NCBI GenBank assembly: GCA_023427925.1
Contig: JAEYZS010000233.1
Location: 1-5,444, forward strand
DNA from: Pseudomonadota bacterium
GTDB taxonomy: Bacteria; Bdellovibrionota; Bdellovibrionia; Bdellovibrionales; JAEYZS01
Direction of reading: 5' to 3'
Length of the DNA stretch: 5,444 bases
Shown here: piece by piece, positions 1 through 5,313 of the stretch
Layout of the letters: every line of letters begins with the position of its first letter
Position numbering within the stretch: position 1 is the stretch's first letter
Notes under the pieces: model-generated
The model's database searches: none
The model's input: only the letters and a program-made list of their open reading frames with translations
Told to the model about the DNA's origin: nothing
Position numbers and translations under genes: made by a program

Positions 1-2
1 GA

Positions 3-1118
3 CACATTGAGTTCATTATCAACGGCGAAAAAAGAAAAATCGGAATTACACGAGCTCATATCGAAGAAGATGCAGGCAAATCAACTCACCACGGTGAATT
101 TACGCTTGTAAACTTAAACAGAAGCTCGGTTCCTCTATTAGAAATAGTTTCTGAACCAGATATGCGAAATCCACAAGAGGCTGCTGAATACGCTCGAAAT
201 GTAAGAGCTGTTTTAAGATATCTTGGTGTTTGTGATGGAAACCTTGAAGAAGGCTCAATGAGATGTGATTGCAATGTGAGTGTTCGAAAAAAGGGTGATA
301 CAAAGCTTGGGACCCGTACAGAGCTTAAGAATATCAACTCATTTAGATTTATCGAAAAAGCAATCCAATACGAAATTGAACGACAAATAGATTCTATTGA
401 AGCGGGAGAGCCAATCGTTCAAGAAACGCGTTTGTACGATTCTGCCAAGAACAAAACCTTTTCGATGAGGTCAAAAGAAGAGGCTCATGATTATAGATAT
501 TTTCCCGAGCCAGATTTAATTCCGTTGAAGTTTGAAGAAGCTTACATCAGCAAGATTAAAGATAATCTTCCTGAGCTACCAATTCAAAGGGCAAATCGTT
601 TTCAAAGCGAATACAACCTTCCTGAATATGATGCCCAACTCTTAACACTAGAAAAAGAGATGGCTGATTATTACGAGGATGTCGCAAAGGTTTCTAAAAA
701 TCCTAAACTTTCTTCAAACTGGATTATGTCTGAGCTTTTAAGAGAATTGAATAATTCTAAAAAAGAAATTGCAGATTGCCCAATTAAGGCGTCGGATCTA
801 GGTCAAATGATCGCTATGATCGATAAAGGAACTATATCCGGAAAAATCGCAAAAACTGTTTTTGCAGAGATGTTTACAACCTGTAAAAATCCAGAGGAAA
901 TCGTAAAGAGTCAGGGTTTAACTCAAATTACAGATACTGGAGCGATTGAAAAAATCATCGATCAAGTTATGGCGGCAAACCCGGGTCAGCTCAGCGATTA
1001 CAGATCTGGCAAAGATAAGCTTTTTGGATTCTTTGTGGGACAAGCAATGAAGGCATCGAAGGGACAAGCAAGTCCAGAGCTGCTCAACGAACTTCTTAAG
1101 AAAAAACTTAAGGGGTAG
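3..1118 (+). CDS. gatB: Asp-tRNA(Asn)/Glu-tRNA(Gln) amidotransferase subunit B, 5'-truncated by window edge
   Basis: The frame is open from the first complete codon at 3, well upstream of the internal Met at 162, so the gene enters from the left. GatB is the kinase/transamidase subunit of the cytoplasmic GatCAB complex, which activates Glu-tRNA(Gln) or Asp-tRNA(Asn) with ATP and amidates it. The 371 visible residues contain family signatures in order: RAHIEEDAGK (17-26), VPLLEIVSEPD (43-53), EEGSMRCDCNVSVR, ELKNINSFRF, MRSKEEAHDYRYFPEPDL, and a C-terminal YqeY-like tail domain (about 300-371) with GFFVGQAMKASKGQASPELL. E21 and E47 are 26 residues apart, matching the Mg-binding E125/E151 spacing I recall for S. 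aureus GatB. That implies about 104 missing residues and a normal full length near 475. The usual NRAG or NRTG preceding VPLLEIV is NRSS here, a mild variation. First visible gene of the operon; 18 nt to the next start. Confidence 0.97.
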   Translation, partial: HIEFIINGEKRKIGITRAHIEEDAGKSTHHGEFTLVNLNRSSVPLLEIVSEPDMRNPQEAAEYARNVRAVLRYLGVCDGNLEEGSMRCDCNVSVRKKGDTKLGTRTELKNINSFRFIEKAIQYEIERQIDSIEAGEPIVQETRLYDSAKNKTFSMRSKEEAHDYRYFPEPDLIPLKFEEAYISKIKDNLPELPIQRANRFQSEYNLPEYDAQLLTLEKEMADYYEDVAKVSKNPKLSSNWIMSELLRELNNSKKEIADCPIKASDLGQMIAMIDKGTISGKIAKTVFAEMFTTCKNPEEIVKSQGLTQITDTGAIEKIIDQVMAANPGQLSDYRSGKDKLFGFFVGQAMKASKGQASPELLNELLKKKLKG

Positions 1119-1124
1119 TGTGAC

Positions 1125-1131
1125 AAAGGAG
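1125..1131 (+). promoter_or_regulatory. Ribosome binding site supporting a GTG start
   Basis: AAAGGAG lies 5 nt upstream of the GTG at 1137, in the short gap after the gatB stop. It is the strongest Shine-Dalgarno match in the operon. It favours GTG at 1137 over a later internal start, because the membrane helix begins immediately after that codon. Confidence 0.8.
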
Positions 1132-1136
1132 ATAAA

Positions 1137-2141
1137 GTGAAAAAGGTTTCAATTGCAGTCGGAATTTTTTTGATTCTATTTATTGGAGCCCTATTACTTG
1201 CACCTTTGTTCTTTGATTTCAATTCGCAAATAAAACCCATCATTGTTGAAGCCCTGGAGAAAAACCTTGGAGCAAAAGTAACGCTTGGAGATATGTCGTT
1301 TTCTCTAATTCGCAAGGTTGGAATAAGTATTGATTCGGTTAAAATTTCTAAAGATCAACTTACGGCGGAAATTTCTGATCTAGTTATTGTGATGCCCTAC
1401 TCTGTGCTTCGTAAGGCCCCGACTGAGTGGACGAATCGAATTAAAATGGACTTGAAAGCCGATGAGATAAATATAAACAATCGTCAACTCGTTCTCAAAA
1501 CAATTAAGTCTCAATTTATAAAAGATAACGACAACGTAAAGCTCAAAGATACGAAGTTTTTTGTCTTTGAGGGTCGAGGGACAAGTTATCTTGATATCGA
1601 TCTTTCCCAGGGTTTCAAAGCAGTTTTCGATTTTGAAGTTACCAACGGGAAGTGGCCAGCCGAAAAACTCAAAGATACATTAGCACAGAGAATCCCTAAT
1701 ATTCCGCGTGCACAAGAAATTATTTCCAATGCCCGCATTGATAATAATTTTGAGTCTCTTAAGGGAGATGTTTTAATCCAAGATGGTGTGACACAAATTA
1801 AAAACTTAGAAATGAACGTGCCCAAGAGCAAGCTCAATGTAAAAGGTGTTGGCACGATAAGCGCCAAAAATTATTTAAAAGCCAACGGGAATCTGATCGT
1901 CCCTTTGGAAAACATTCCAGCAGATTTAAGAAATTTTGACGGACGAGCGAAAATTCCATTTCAAGTTTTGGGAAATATTTCGAACCCGGAAATCAATTGG
2001 AAAAAGCTGATCGAGTTTGTCGTTCACGCATATTCTAAGGATGAGGGGAAAAAAATTATTAAAAAAGAAGTTGAAAAGCTAAAAGATAAATTAAAAAAAG
2101 ACGAGCGATTAAAAGAGCTCATTAAGGATATTAAATTTTGA
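1137..2141 (+). CDS. Short AsmA-like inner-membrane/periplasmic protein
   Basis: This 334-residue protein starts at GTG. An N-terminal basic MKK is followed by one hydrophobic helix (about 5-26), then a periplasmic part opening with FNSQIKPIIVEALEKNLGAKVTLGDMSFSL. That is the typical AsmA N-terminal pattern: helix after the membrane anchor, G-x-x-V-T-L-G-D strand. The middle is rich in alternating beta-strand patterns with repeated I-K-N-L and L-K-A-N-G segments, also AsmA-like. The last 40 residues are a lysine-rich, probably amphipathic helix. AsmA-family proteins are envelope proteins linked to outer-membrane assembly and phospholipid transport. This one is about half the length of E. coli AsmA, so it is unlikely to span the periplasm as the long members do. 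The stop overlaps the next start by 4 nt, indicating coupled translation. The family call is fairly safe; the specific function is unknown. Confidence 0.75.
   Translation: MKKVSIAVGIFLILFIGALLLAPLFFDFNSQIKPIIVEALEKNLGAKVTLGDMSFSLIRKVGISIDSVKISKDQLTAEISDLVIVMPYSVLRKAPTEWTNRIKMDLKADEININNRQLVLKTIKSQFIKDNDNVKLKDTKFFVFEGRGTSYLDIDLSQGFKAVFDFEVTNGKWPAEKLKDTLAQRIPNIPRAQEIISNARIDNNFESLKGDVLIQDGVTQIKNLEMNVPKSKLNVKGVGTISAKNYLKANGNLIVPLENIPADLRNFDGRAKIPFQVLGNISNPEINWKKLIEFVVHAYSKDEGKKIIKKEVEKLKDKLKKDERLKELIKDIKF
2124..2128 (+). promoter_or_regulatory. Ribosome binding site supporting a TTG start
   Basis: AAGGA sits 9 nt upstream of the TTG at 2138, inside the 3' end of the AsmA-like gene. The TTG is followed directly by the R-V-A-A-I-D-L-G-S-N phosphate-binding motif. 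In this family the motif normally begins within the first ten or so residues, so a downstream start would delete it. Confidence 0.65.
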
Positions 2142-3031
2142 GAGTTGCAGCCATTGATCTTGGGTCCAATTCATTTTTATGTTTGATTGCTGAAAAGGAC
2201 GAGCAAGGAAAGATTAGAGAAATATATGACACAATCGAATTTGTAAAATTGGGCGAGGGTGTTCACGCCAATAAGACTTTCTCAGAAGGAGCCTTAGAGC
2301 GAGCTGAAAAAGCGTTTCAAAAGTTCTCCGAGCAAATCAAAAAATACAATGTGAGTCATGTCGCATCGGTAGCTACAAGTGCAGCTCGAGATGTTTCAAA
2401 CAAAGATAGATTTTTTGATCTTGGAAAGAAGTATGGAATTCCAATTGACATTATTAGCGGAGAGAACGAAGGAGACTATACATATTTAGGAGTTTTATCC
2501 GGGAGAGATAAAAAGGATTTTTGTGTGATCGACATTGGAGGAGGATCCACGGAAGTCGCTTTTATGGAAAATGACAAGATTATAGCCAAGAGCTTTAACG
2601 TAGGTTGCGTTCGCCTAACTGAGTTATTTCTAAAATCCAATCCGGAAACTCCCCAAGAAATAGAGGCTTTTAGAAAGTACCTCAGAGAGAAGTTGCCGGG
2701 GATAAATTTTGGTGGACTCGAAATGATAGCTGTCGCGGGAACCCCGACTACTCTGGCTAGTTTGCATTTAGAAAAAGACTTCGACCCAAATCTAATCGAT
2801 AACTTTAAACTAAAAAAAGAACATATTCGTGAATTGATTAAGAAGCTTAATCCTCTTTCAATAGAGGATCGCCGTAAGCTCAAAGGAATTGATGCTCCTC
2901 GTGCGGATGTCATATTTGCTGGAGCATTAATCCTTGAACATGCAATGAATGTTGCTAACATAGATTTTGTGACAGTCTCTTGTCGAGGCGTAAGGTACGG
3001 ATTGGCTTACAAAATGCTAGGATTAATCTAA
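2138..3031 (+). CDS. Ppx/GppA-family phosphatase (exopolyphosphatase and/or pppGpp phosphatase), short two-domain form
   Basis: This 297-residue protein of the ASKHA (actin/Hsp70-like) fold would hydrolyse terminal phosphates of polyphosphate and/or pppGpp in the cytoplasm. Motifs in order: AAIDLGSNSF (4-13, phosphate loop 1), VATSAARDVSN (78-88), ISGENEGDYTYLGV (106-119), VIDIGGGSTEV (130-140, phosphate loop 2), GCVRLTELF (156-164), VAGTPTTLASL (199-209), IDAPRADVIFAGALIL (251-266) and VSCRGVRYGL (280-289). Aligned from memory to E. coli Ppx, the catalytic Glu (E121) corresponds to E111 and D143 to D132, so both are kept. The normally acidic residue before the catalytic Glu is Asn110, and the usual Ala-Arg after it is Gly-Asp. 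The C-terminal HD-like domains of the roughly 500-residue enterobacterial enzymes are absent, as in the short Ppx forms. Sequence alone does not separate Ppx from GppA activity. The TTG start overlaps the upstream TGA; the downstream ATG follows the TAA without a gap. Confidence 0.93.
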   Translation: MRVAAIDLGSNSFLCLIAEKDEQGKIREIYDTIEFVKLGEGVHANKTFSEGALERAEKAFQKFSEQIKKYNVSHVASVATSAARDVSNKDRFFDLGKKYGIPIDIISGENEGDYTYLGVLSGRDKKDFCVIDIGGGSTEVAFMENDKIIAKSFNVGCVRLTELFLKSNPETPQEIEAFRKYLREKLPGINFGGLEMIAVAGTPTTLASLHLEKDFDPNLIDNFKLKKEHIRELIKKLNPLSIEDRRKLKGIDAPRADVIFAGALILEHAMNVANIDFVTVSCRGVRYGLAYKMLGLI

Positions 3032-3505
3032 ATGAAAATTTTTTTATCCGCCGTTTTTCTTGTTTGTTTAATTTATCCTGGACTCCACTCCCAGACCTTT
3101 GGTGAGTTAAATTGTGATCTGGCGGCAAAAGCGAAATTTAAAAAAGGAAAACTCACAGTTTGCAAAAAAACTTTGGATGTTGAAATTGCTGATAATGACA
3201 TTTTAAGGGCGATAGGATTGATGTGCAGAGATTCAATGCCAAAGAATAACGGTATGATCTTTATGTTCCAGGAGGAGCGTACACTATCTTTTTGGATGAA
3301 AAACACGCGAATTCCCCTTTCCATAGGGTACTTCAATAAGAATAAAGAGCTCATGGACATTTACGACATGGAGCCGATGTTAGAAAACAAGTTCTACGCA
3401 AGCAAGAAACCAGCTCAATACGCTCTAGAAACAAATCAAGGATGGTTTAAGAACAATAAAGTAAAGCCTGGATGTAAGTTTGATCTTGTCAATCTTCCAG
3501 AATGA
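3032..3505 (+). CDS. Exported DUF192-family protein
   Basis: This 157-residue protein has a signal peptide (basic MK, hydrophobic 3-18, likely cleavage after L-H-S at residue 20). The mature part carries the DUF192 (PF02643) signature: G-L-M-C-R-D-S-M-P (62-70), GMIFMF (74-79), FWMKNTRIPLSIGYF (87-101), and a C-terminal YALETNQGWF (130-139) followed by V-K-P-G-C-K. DUF192 proteins are small beta-barrel proteins of unestablished function, often secreted or periplasmic. Four cysteines lie in the mature chain (28, 44, 65, 148), which would allow two disulfides in the periplasm. Cys12 lies in the hydrophobic core with Val before it and is not a convincing lipobox. The ATG follows the phosphatase TAA with no gap, and AGGA at 3019-3022 (9 nt spacing) serves as ribosome binding site. 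This is the last gene of the apparent operon. Confidence 0.9.
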   Translation: MKIFLSAVFLVCLIYPGLHSQTFGELNCDLAAKAKFKKGKLTVCKKTLDVEIADNDILRAIGLMCRDSMPKNNGMIFMFQEERTLSFWMKNTRIPLSIGYFNKNKELMDIYDMEPMLENKFYASKKPAQYALETNQGWFKNNKVKPGCKFDLVNLPE

Positions 3506-3521
3506 TCACGACCTTTCACTT

Positions 3522-3552
3522 GCTAGACAACCGTATAGCTAGACTAGATCTA
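3522..3552 (+). repeat. CTAG-rich repeat cluster in the intergenic region
   Basis: GCTAGAC occurs twice in direct orientation (3522-3528 and 3538-3544, 16 nt apart). The second copy runs straight into the palindrome TAGATCTA (3545-3552), giving a third CTAGA at 3544-3548. Three CTAG tetramers in 26 bases is dense. It could be an operator for the downstream LysM gene or chance; I see no match to a named regulator. Confidence 0.35.
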
Positions 3553-3563
3553 AAAAAATTCTT

Positions 3564-3591
3564 TTGAGAATTATTAAATAGTGATTAAATA
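3564..3591 (+). promoter_or_regulatory. Weak sigma70-type promoter candidate for the LysM lipoprotein gene
   Basis: TTGAGA (3564-3569) and TAAATA (3586-3591) are separated by 16 nt, about 75 nt upstream of the ATG at 3666. An alternative -10, TAAAAT at 3590-3595, would give a 20-nt spacer, which is too long. The stretch is AT-rich, so chance matches are easy. A short inverted repeat AATTCT/AGAATT (3557-3562, 3567-3572) overlaps the -35. A promoter somewhere in 3506-3665 is expected from the 160-nt gap, but this exact placement is tentative. Confidence 0.3.
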
Positions 3592-3650
3592 AAATATAGC
3601 AGGGTGACGATTAGATAAACGTAAAACAATTACGGAAATTAAAAAGCAAC

Positions 3651-3657
3651 AAGGAAG
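3651..3657 (+). promoter_or_regulatory. Ribosome binding site of the LysM lipoprotein gene
   Basis: AAGGAAG ends 8 nt before the ATG at 3666. An ATG at 3658 opens a three-codon frame (Met-Tyr-Pro-stop) whose TGA overlaps the true start codon, but it lies too close to the ribosome binding site to be used well. Confidence 0.7.
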
Positions 3658-3665
3658 ATGTACCC

Positions 3666-5048
3666 ATGAAATTAAAATTATTATCATTACTACTTATCCT
3701 CGGAATGGCTTTGAACGTCGGTTGTTCTTCTTCGAACGACGACGAGGGCTTAGATACAGATGCGGCAGAGGTAACAGACGCGGAACTCGATGAAGTTGAC
3801 GGCGAGTACGAAGGTGAAGAAGTAGTAGAGGGCGAAGATAGTTTAGACTACGAAGGCGAAGAAGTAGTTGAAGGTGAAGAAGTAGTTGAAGGCGAAGAAG
3901 CTTTTGAAAGCGATGATTTTGCGGCTGACGAAGAAATCGTAGCTGATACAGGGGAAATCGACGAAACGGGTACAGACATCGCAGCATCAGAAACTCTTCC
4001 TGAAGAATCCCTAGAAGGTGACAGCTCTCAACTTGTTGCCGAAGATGGCGTTGAGCTTTCTAATGAAGAAGGGACAGAACTCGCAGATGGCTCTATTTCT
4101 GAGAGCGCTCCTGTAGACACATCATATGCAACAACTGAAGACTACTCAACGGAGTCAGCGCCAGCTGATTACGGCACGACAGATTACGGTTCATCAGATT
4201 ATGGATCTACAGCAGATGCTGGCTACACAGAGGCACCGAAGTGGGTTCCAGTTAAAAAGATCGCAGATACAGCGTTCAACAAAAATGGTGTATTAGCGAA
4301 TACAGTTTATATTGCAAGACCGGGTGACGATTTAAACTCCATCAGCCAAAAAATCTTTGGTATGGACAACACTGCTCACCTACTCCAGGCGAATCCAAAT
4401 CTTTCTAATGGCGTCAAAGTTGGAGATAAGGTTTACTATAACTCTCCAAAAAGACCTCAAGATTCTCAAAGAATGCTAACTTACTATGAAGATAGTGGTA
4501 TGCCAGCACAGTCTTATGTAGCTCAAGACGGAGAAAACATCAGAGTTATTTCTAAGAACCTACTTGGAAATGAAAACTCTTGGAAAGAAGTTTGGGCGAC
4601 AAACATGGCTGTCGAATCAAAAGACGAATTAGCAGGTGGAACGGAATTAAGATATTGGCCAGAAGGAACAATAGCTGCCCCAGCAATGGCAGCAACTCCT
4701 CCTCCGGCACCAGTTCCGGATGTGCCTGCAATGCCAGAGACTCCACAAATGCCAGAACCAACACCTGATATTGCTGCGAATGATCCTATGGCTATGCCAC
4801 AAGACGATTTTGCTCTACCAGATGACATGGCAGGAAGCGCCGGAACAATGGCAAACGTAGAGCCACCGCCACCTCCTCCGCCACCACCAGCTCCGGCCGC
4901 TAAAGCGGTTGCATCGAACGACGAAAAAGATTTAACGTTCATGTTATCTGCGGGTGGATTGTTACTAGTAGGTGTAGGGGTTCTCCTTGGAATCATCCGT
5001 AAAGGAAGATCTCGCAAGATGAGCATGAACACTCACACACAAATTTAA
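3666..5048 (+). CDS. LysM-domain lipoprotein with acidic N-terminal region and C-terminal membrane helix
   Basis: This is a 460-residue envelope protein with no specific family name that I recognise. Residues 1-19 form a lipoprotein signal peptide ending L-N-V-G before Cys20; Asn at -3 departs from the classic lipobox. Residues 21-191 are acidic, with about 61 Asp/Glu and no Lys, Arg or His. They include E-V-V-E-G-E repeats (45-80) and three D-Y-G-x-x repeats (168-182). Two LysM-like modules follow: about 214-260 (Y-I-A-R-P-G-D-D-L-N-S-I-S, then NPNLSNGVKVGDKVYY) and a more divergent one at 283-332 (Y-V-A-Q-D-G-E-N-I-R-V-I-S, then a W-P end). LysM modules bind peptidoglycan. Residues 335-410 are rich in Pro, Ala and Met, with nine prolines in a row at 400-408. 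A hydrophobic helix (423-444) and a basic tail (R-K-G-R-S-R-K, 445-451) suggest a C-terminus in the cytoplasm. It appears monocistronic: 160 nt upstream gap and a strong terminator after it. The layout recalls FimV-type LysM/transmembrane proteins, but with the acidic part outside; function is not assigned. Confidence 0.85.
   Translation: MKLKLLSLLLILGMALNVGCSSSNDDEGLDTDAAEVTDAELDEVDGEYEGEEVVEGEDSLDYEGEEVVEGEEVVEGEEAFESDDFAADEEIVADTGEIDETGTDIAASETLPEESLEGDSSQLVAEDGVELSNEEGTELADGSISESAPVDTSYATTEDYSTESAPADYGTTDYGSSDYGSTADAGYTEAPKWVPVKKIADTAFNKNGVLANTVYIARPGDDLNSISQKIFGMDNTAHLLQANPNLSNGVKVGDKVYYNSPKRPQDSQRMLTYYEDSGMPAQSYVAQDGENIRVISKNLLGNENSWKEVWATNMAVESKDELAGGTELRYWPEGTIAAPAMAATPPPAPVPDVPAMPETPQMPEPTPDIAANDPMAMPQDDFALPDDMAGSAGTMANVEPPPPPPPPPAPAAKAVASNDEKDLTFMLSAGGLLLVGVGVLLGIIRKGRSRKMSMNTHTQI
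3798..3905 (+). repeat. In-frame 18-nt repeats encoding E-V-V-E-G-E
   Basis: Copies are at 3819-3836 (GAAGTAGTAGAGGGCGAA), 3861-3878 and 3879-3896. The last two are in tandem and differ only at one third-codon position (GGT versus GGC). The first copy lies 42 nt upstream of the second, within a longer duplicated block encoding Y-E-G-E-E-V-V-E-G-E. The units are in phase with the reading frame and so can change length without disrupting it. Confidence 0.85.
4167..4211 (+). repeat. Three 15-nt repeats encoding D-Y-G-x-x
   Basis: Three consecutive five-codon units (D-Y-G-T-T, D-Y-G-S-S, D-Y-G-S-T) lie at residues 168-182 of the lipoprotein, just ahead of the first LysM module. They use GATTACGGC, GATTACGGT and GATTATGGA, so they have diverged synonymously. 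They look like a flexible linker. Confidence 0.7.
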
Positions 5049-5066
5049 TTTAGATCAAAATCTAAA
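5049..5066. repeat. Small inverted repeat after the LysM gene stop
   Basis: TTTAGAT (5049-5055) and ATCTAAA (5060-5066) form a 7-bp AT-rich stem with a CAAA loop directly after the stop codon and ahead of the main terminator. It is weak. It may help protect the mRNA end or may be incidental. Confidence 0.4.
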
Positions 5067-5075
5067 AAAATGGAG

Positions 5076-5108
5076 CCCAAGCTAAATTAGCTTGGGTTTT
5101 GTTTTTTT
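5076..5108 (+). terminator. Intrinsic terminator of the LysM lipoprotein gene
   Basis: CCCAAGCTA (5076-5084) pairs perfectly with TAGCTTGGG (5088-5096) around a 3-nt AAT loop, followed by TTTTGTTTTTTT. It lies 27 nt after the stop codon. On the minus strand the same stem is followed by CTCC and then seven Ts, so it could also act as a bidirectional barrier. Confidence 0.92.
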
Positions 5109-5125
5109 GCGGTATCACCTTTATA

Positions 5126-5135
5126 ATGCATGCAT
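5126..5135. repeat. 10-bp perfect palindrome
   Basis: ATGCATGCAT is self-complementary and sits 9 nt upstream of the start of the large hairpin's main arm region, sharing base 5135 with it. It may be chance, but it adds to the unusual symmetry of this short region. Confidence 0.5.
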
Positions 5136-5179
5136 CATCCGCGGCCTACTGTGAAAACTTCAGGCAGTAAGCCGCATGA
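5135..5179. repeat. Long imperfect GC-rich hairpin (REP-like or structured-RNA candidate)
   Basis: GCGGCCTACTG (5141-5151) pairs with CAGTAAGCCGC (5165-5175) with a single C/A mismatch. Inside it TGAA (5152-5155) pairs with TTCA (5159-5162) around an AAC loop, leaving a 2-nt GG bulge (5163-5164). Outside it TCAT (5135-5138) pairs with ATGA (5176-5179), leaving a 2-nt CC bulge. Altogether about 18 pairs fold 45 bases. No T-run follows on either strand, so it is not a simple terminator. The GC-rich arms stand out from the surrounding AT-rich DNA. Possible explanations are an intergenic REP-type palindrome, a relic of a small mobile element, or a structured RNA; the window alone cannot decide. 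Confidence 0.7.
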
Positions 5180-5313
5180 ACGTTAACGCCCATTACAACA
5201 ATGCGCCCGTATTTATTGCTGTCGGTCTGGGACATATGATTGTGGGGCCAAATGAATTAAAAACCCTCTTACAAAAAGAGGGTTTCACAATTAACAGAGT
5301 AGAAAAAGAATAA
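5176..5313 (+). pseudogene. Relic of the C-terminus of a TraB/GumN-family protein
   Basis: A 45-codon open frame from ATG 5176 to TAA 5311-5313 encodes a segment with PVFIAVGLGHMIVGP, then L-K-T-L-L-Q-K-E-G-F-T-I-N-R-V. This matches the characteristic C-terminal end of TraB/GumN proteins (F-x-x-V-G-x-x-H-L-x-G-P, then L-L-x-x-x-G-(Y/F)-x-V-x-x-V). Intact members run to several hundred residues, but only about 67 nt separate this piece from the upstream gene's terminator. The frame has a TGA at 5152-5154 and the ATG has no Shine-Dalgarno; it lies in the stem of the 5135-5179 hairpin. The simplest reading is a gene that lost its 5' part by deletion. The alternative, a functional micro-protein, is unlikely because the segment is only the last strand/helix of the fold. 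Its stop abuts the stop of the convergent minus-strand gene. Confidence 0.75.
5261..5285 (-). terminator. Intrinsic terminator of the minus-strand gene, inside the TraB relic
   Basis: AAACCCTCTT (5261-5270) and AAGAGGGTTT (5276-5285) form a perfect 10-bp stem with a 5-nt loop. Read on the minus strand, the stem ends in TTT and is followed by TTAATT, giving five Ts. On the plus strand only three Ts are followed by CACAATT. The hairpin begins 28 nt past the minus-strand stop codon, a normal distance. Confidence 0.75.

Noticed and set aside
162..1118. Met at 162 as the start of a 318-residue gene
   Set aside because: The frame stays open to the left edge and the upstream translation contains conserved GatB motifs (RAHIEEDAGK, VPLLEIV), so 162 is internal.
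2476..2961. 161-residue minus-strand frame opposite the Ppx/GppA gene
   Set aside because: The plus strand carries all family motifs in order; the antisense translation shows no recognisable family.
3557..3572. AATTCT/AGAATT inverted repeat as a terminator for the gatB-DUF192 operon
   Set aside because: The 6-bp AT-rich stem is too weak and lacks a following T-run; no convincing terminator is visible between 3506 and 3665.
3658..3669. Three-codon upstream frame (Met-Tyr-Pro-stop) overlapping the LysM gene start
   Set aside because: Its ATG lies directly against the AAGGAAG ribosome binding site, too close for efficient initiation, and the tiny frame is probably chance.
4523..5032. Long minus-strand frame opposite the LysM gene with glycine- and alanine-rich translation
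   Set aside because: It is the antisense shadow of the proline/alanine-rich linker and membrane helix, with no recognisable domain; the plus strand has a clear signal peptide and LysM domains.
5126..5170. A 14-codon frame reading like a signal-peptide end and mature N-terminus (M-H-A-S-S-A-A-Y-C-E-N-F-R-Q), possibly the N-terminal relic of the lost TraB/GumN gene
   Set aside because: It is tempting as the other end of a deletion, but it is too short, has no good ribosome binding site or full hydrophobic segment outside the terminator T-run, and overlaps the palindrome and hairpin. It cannot be supported.
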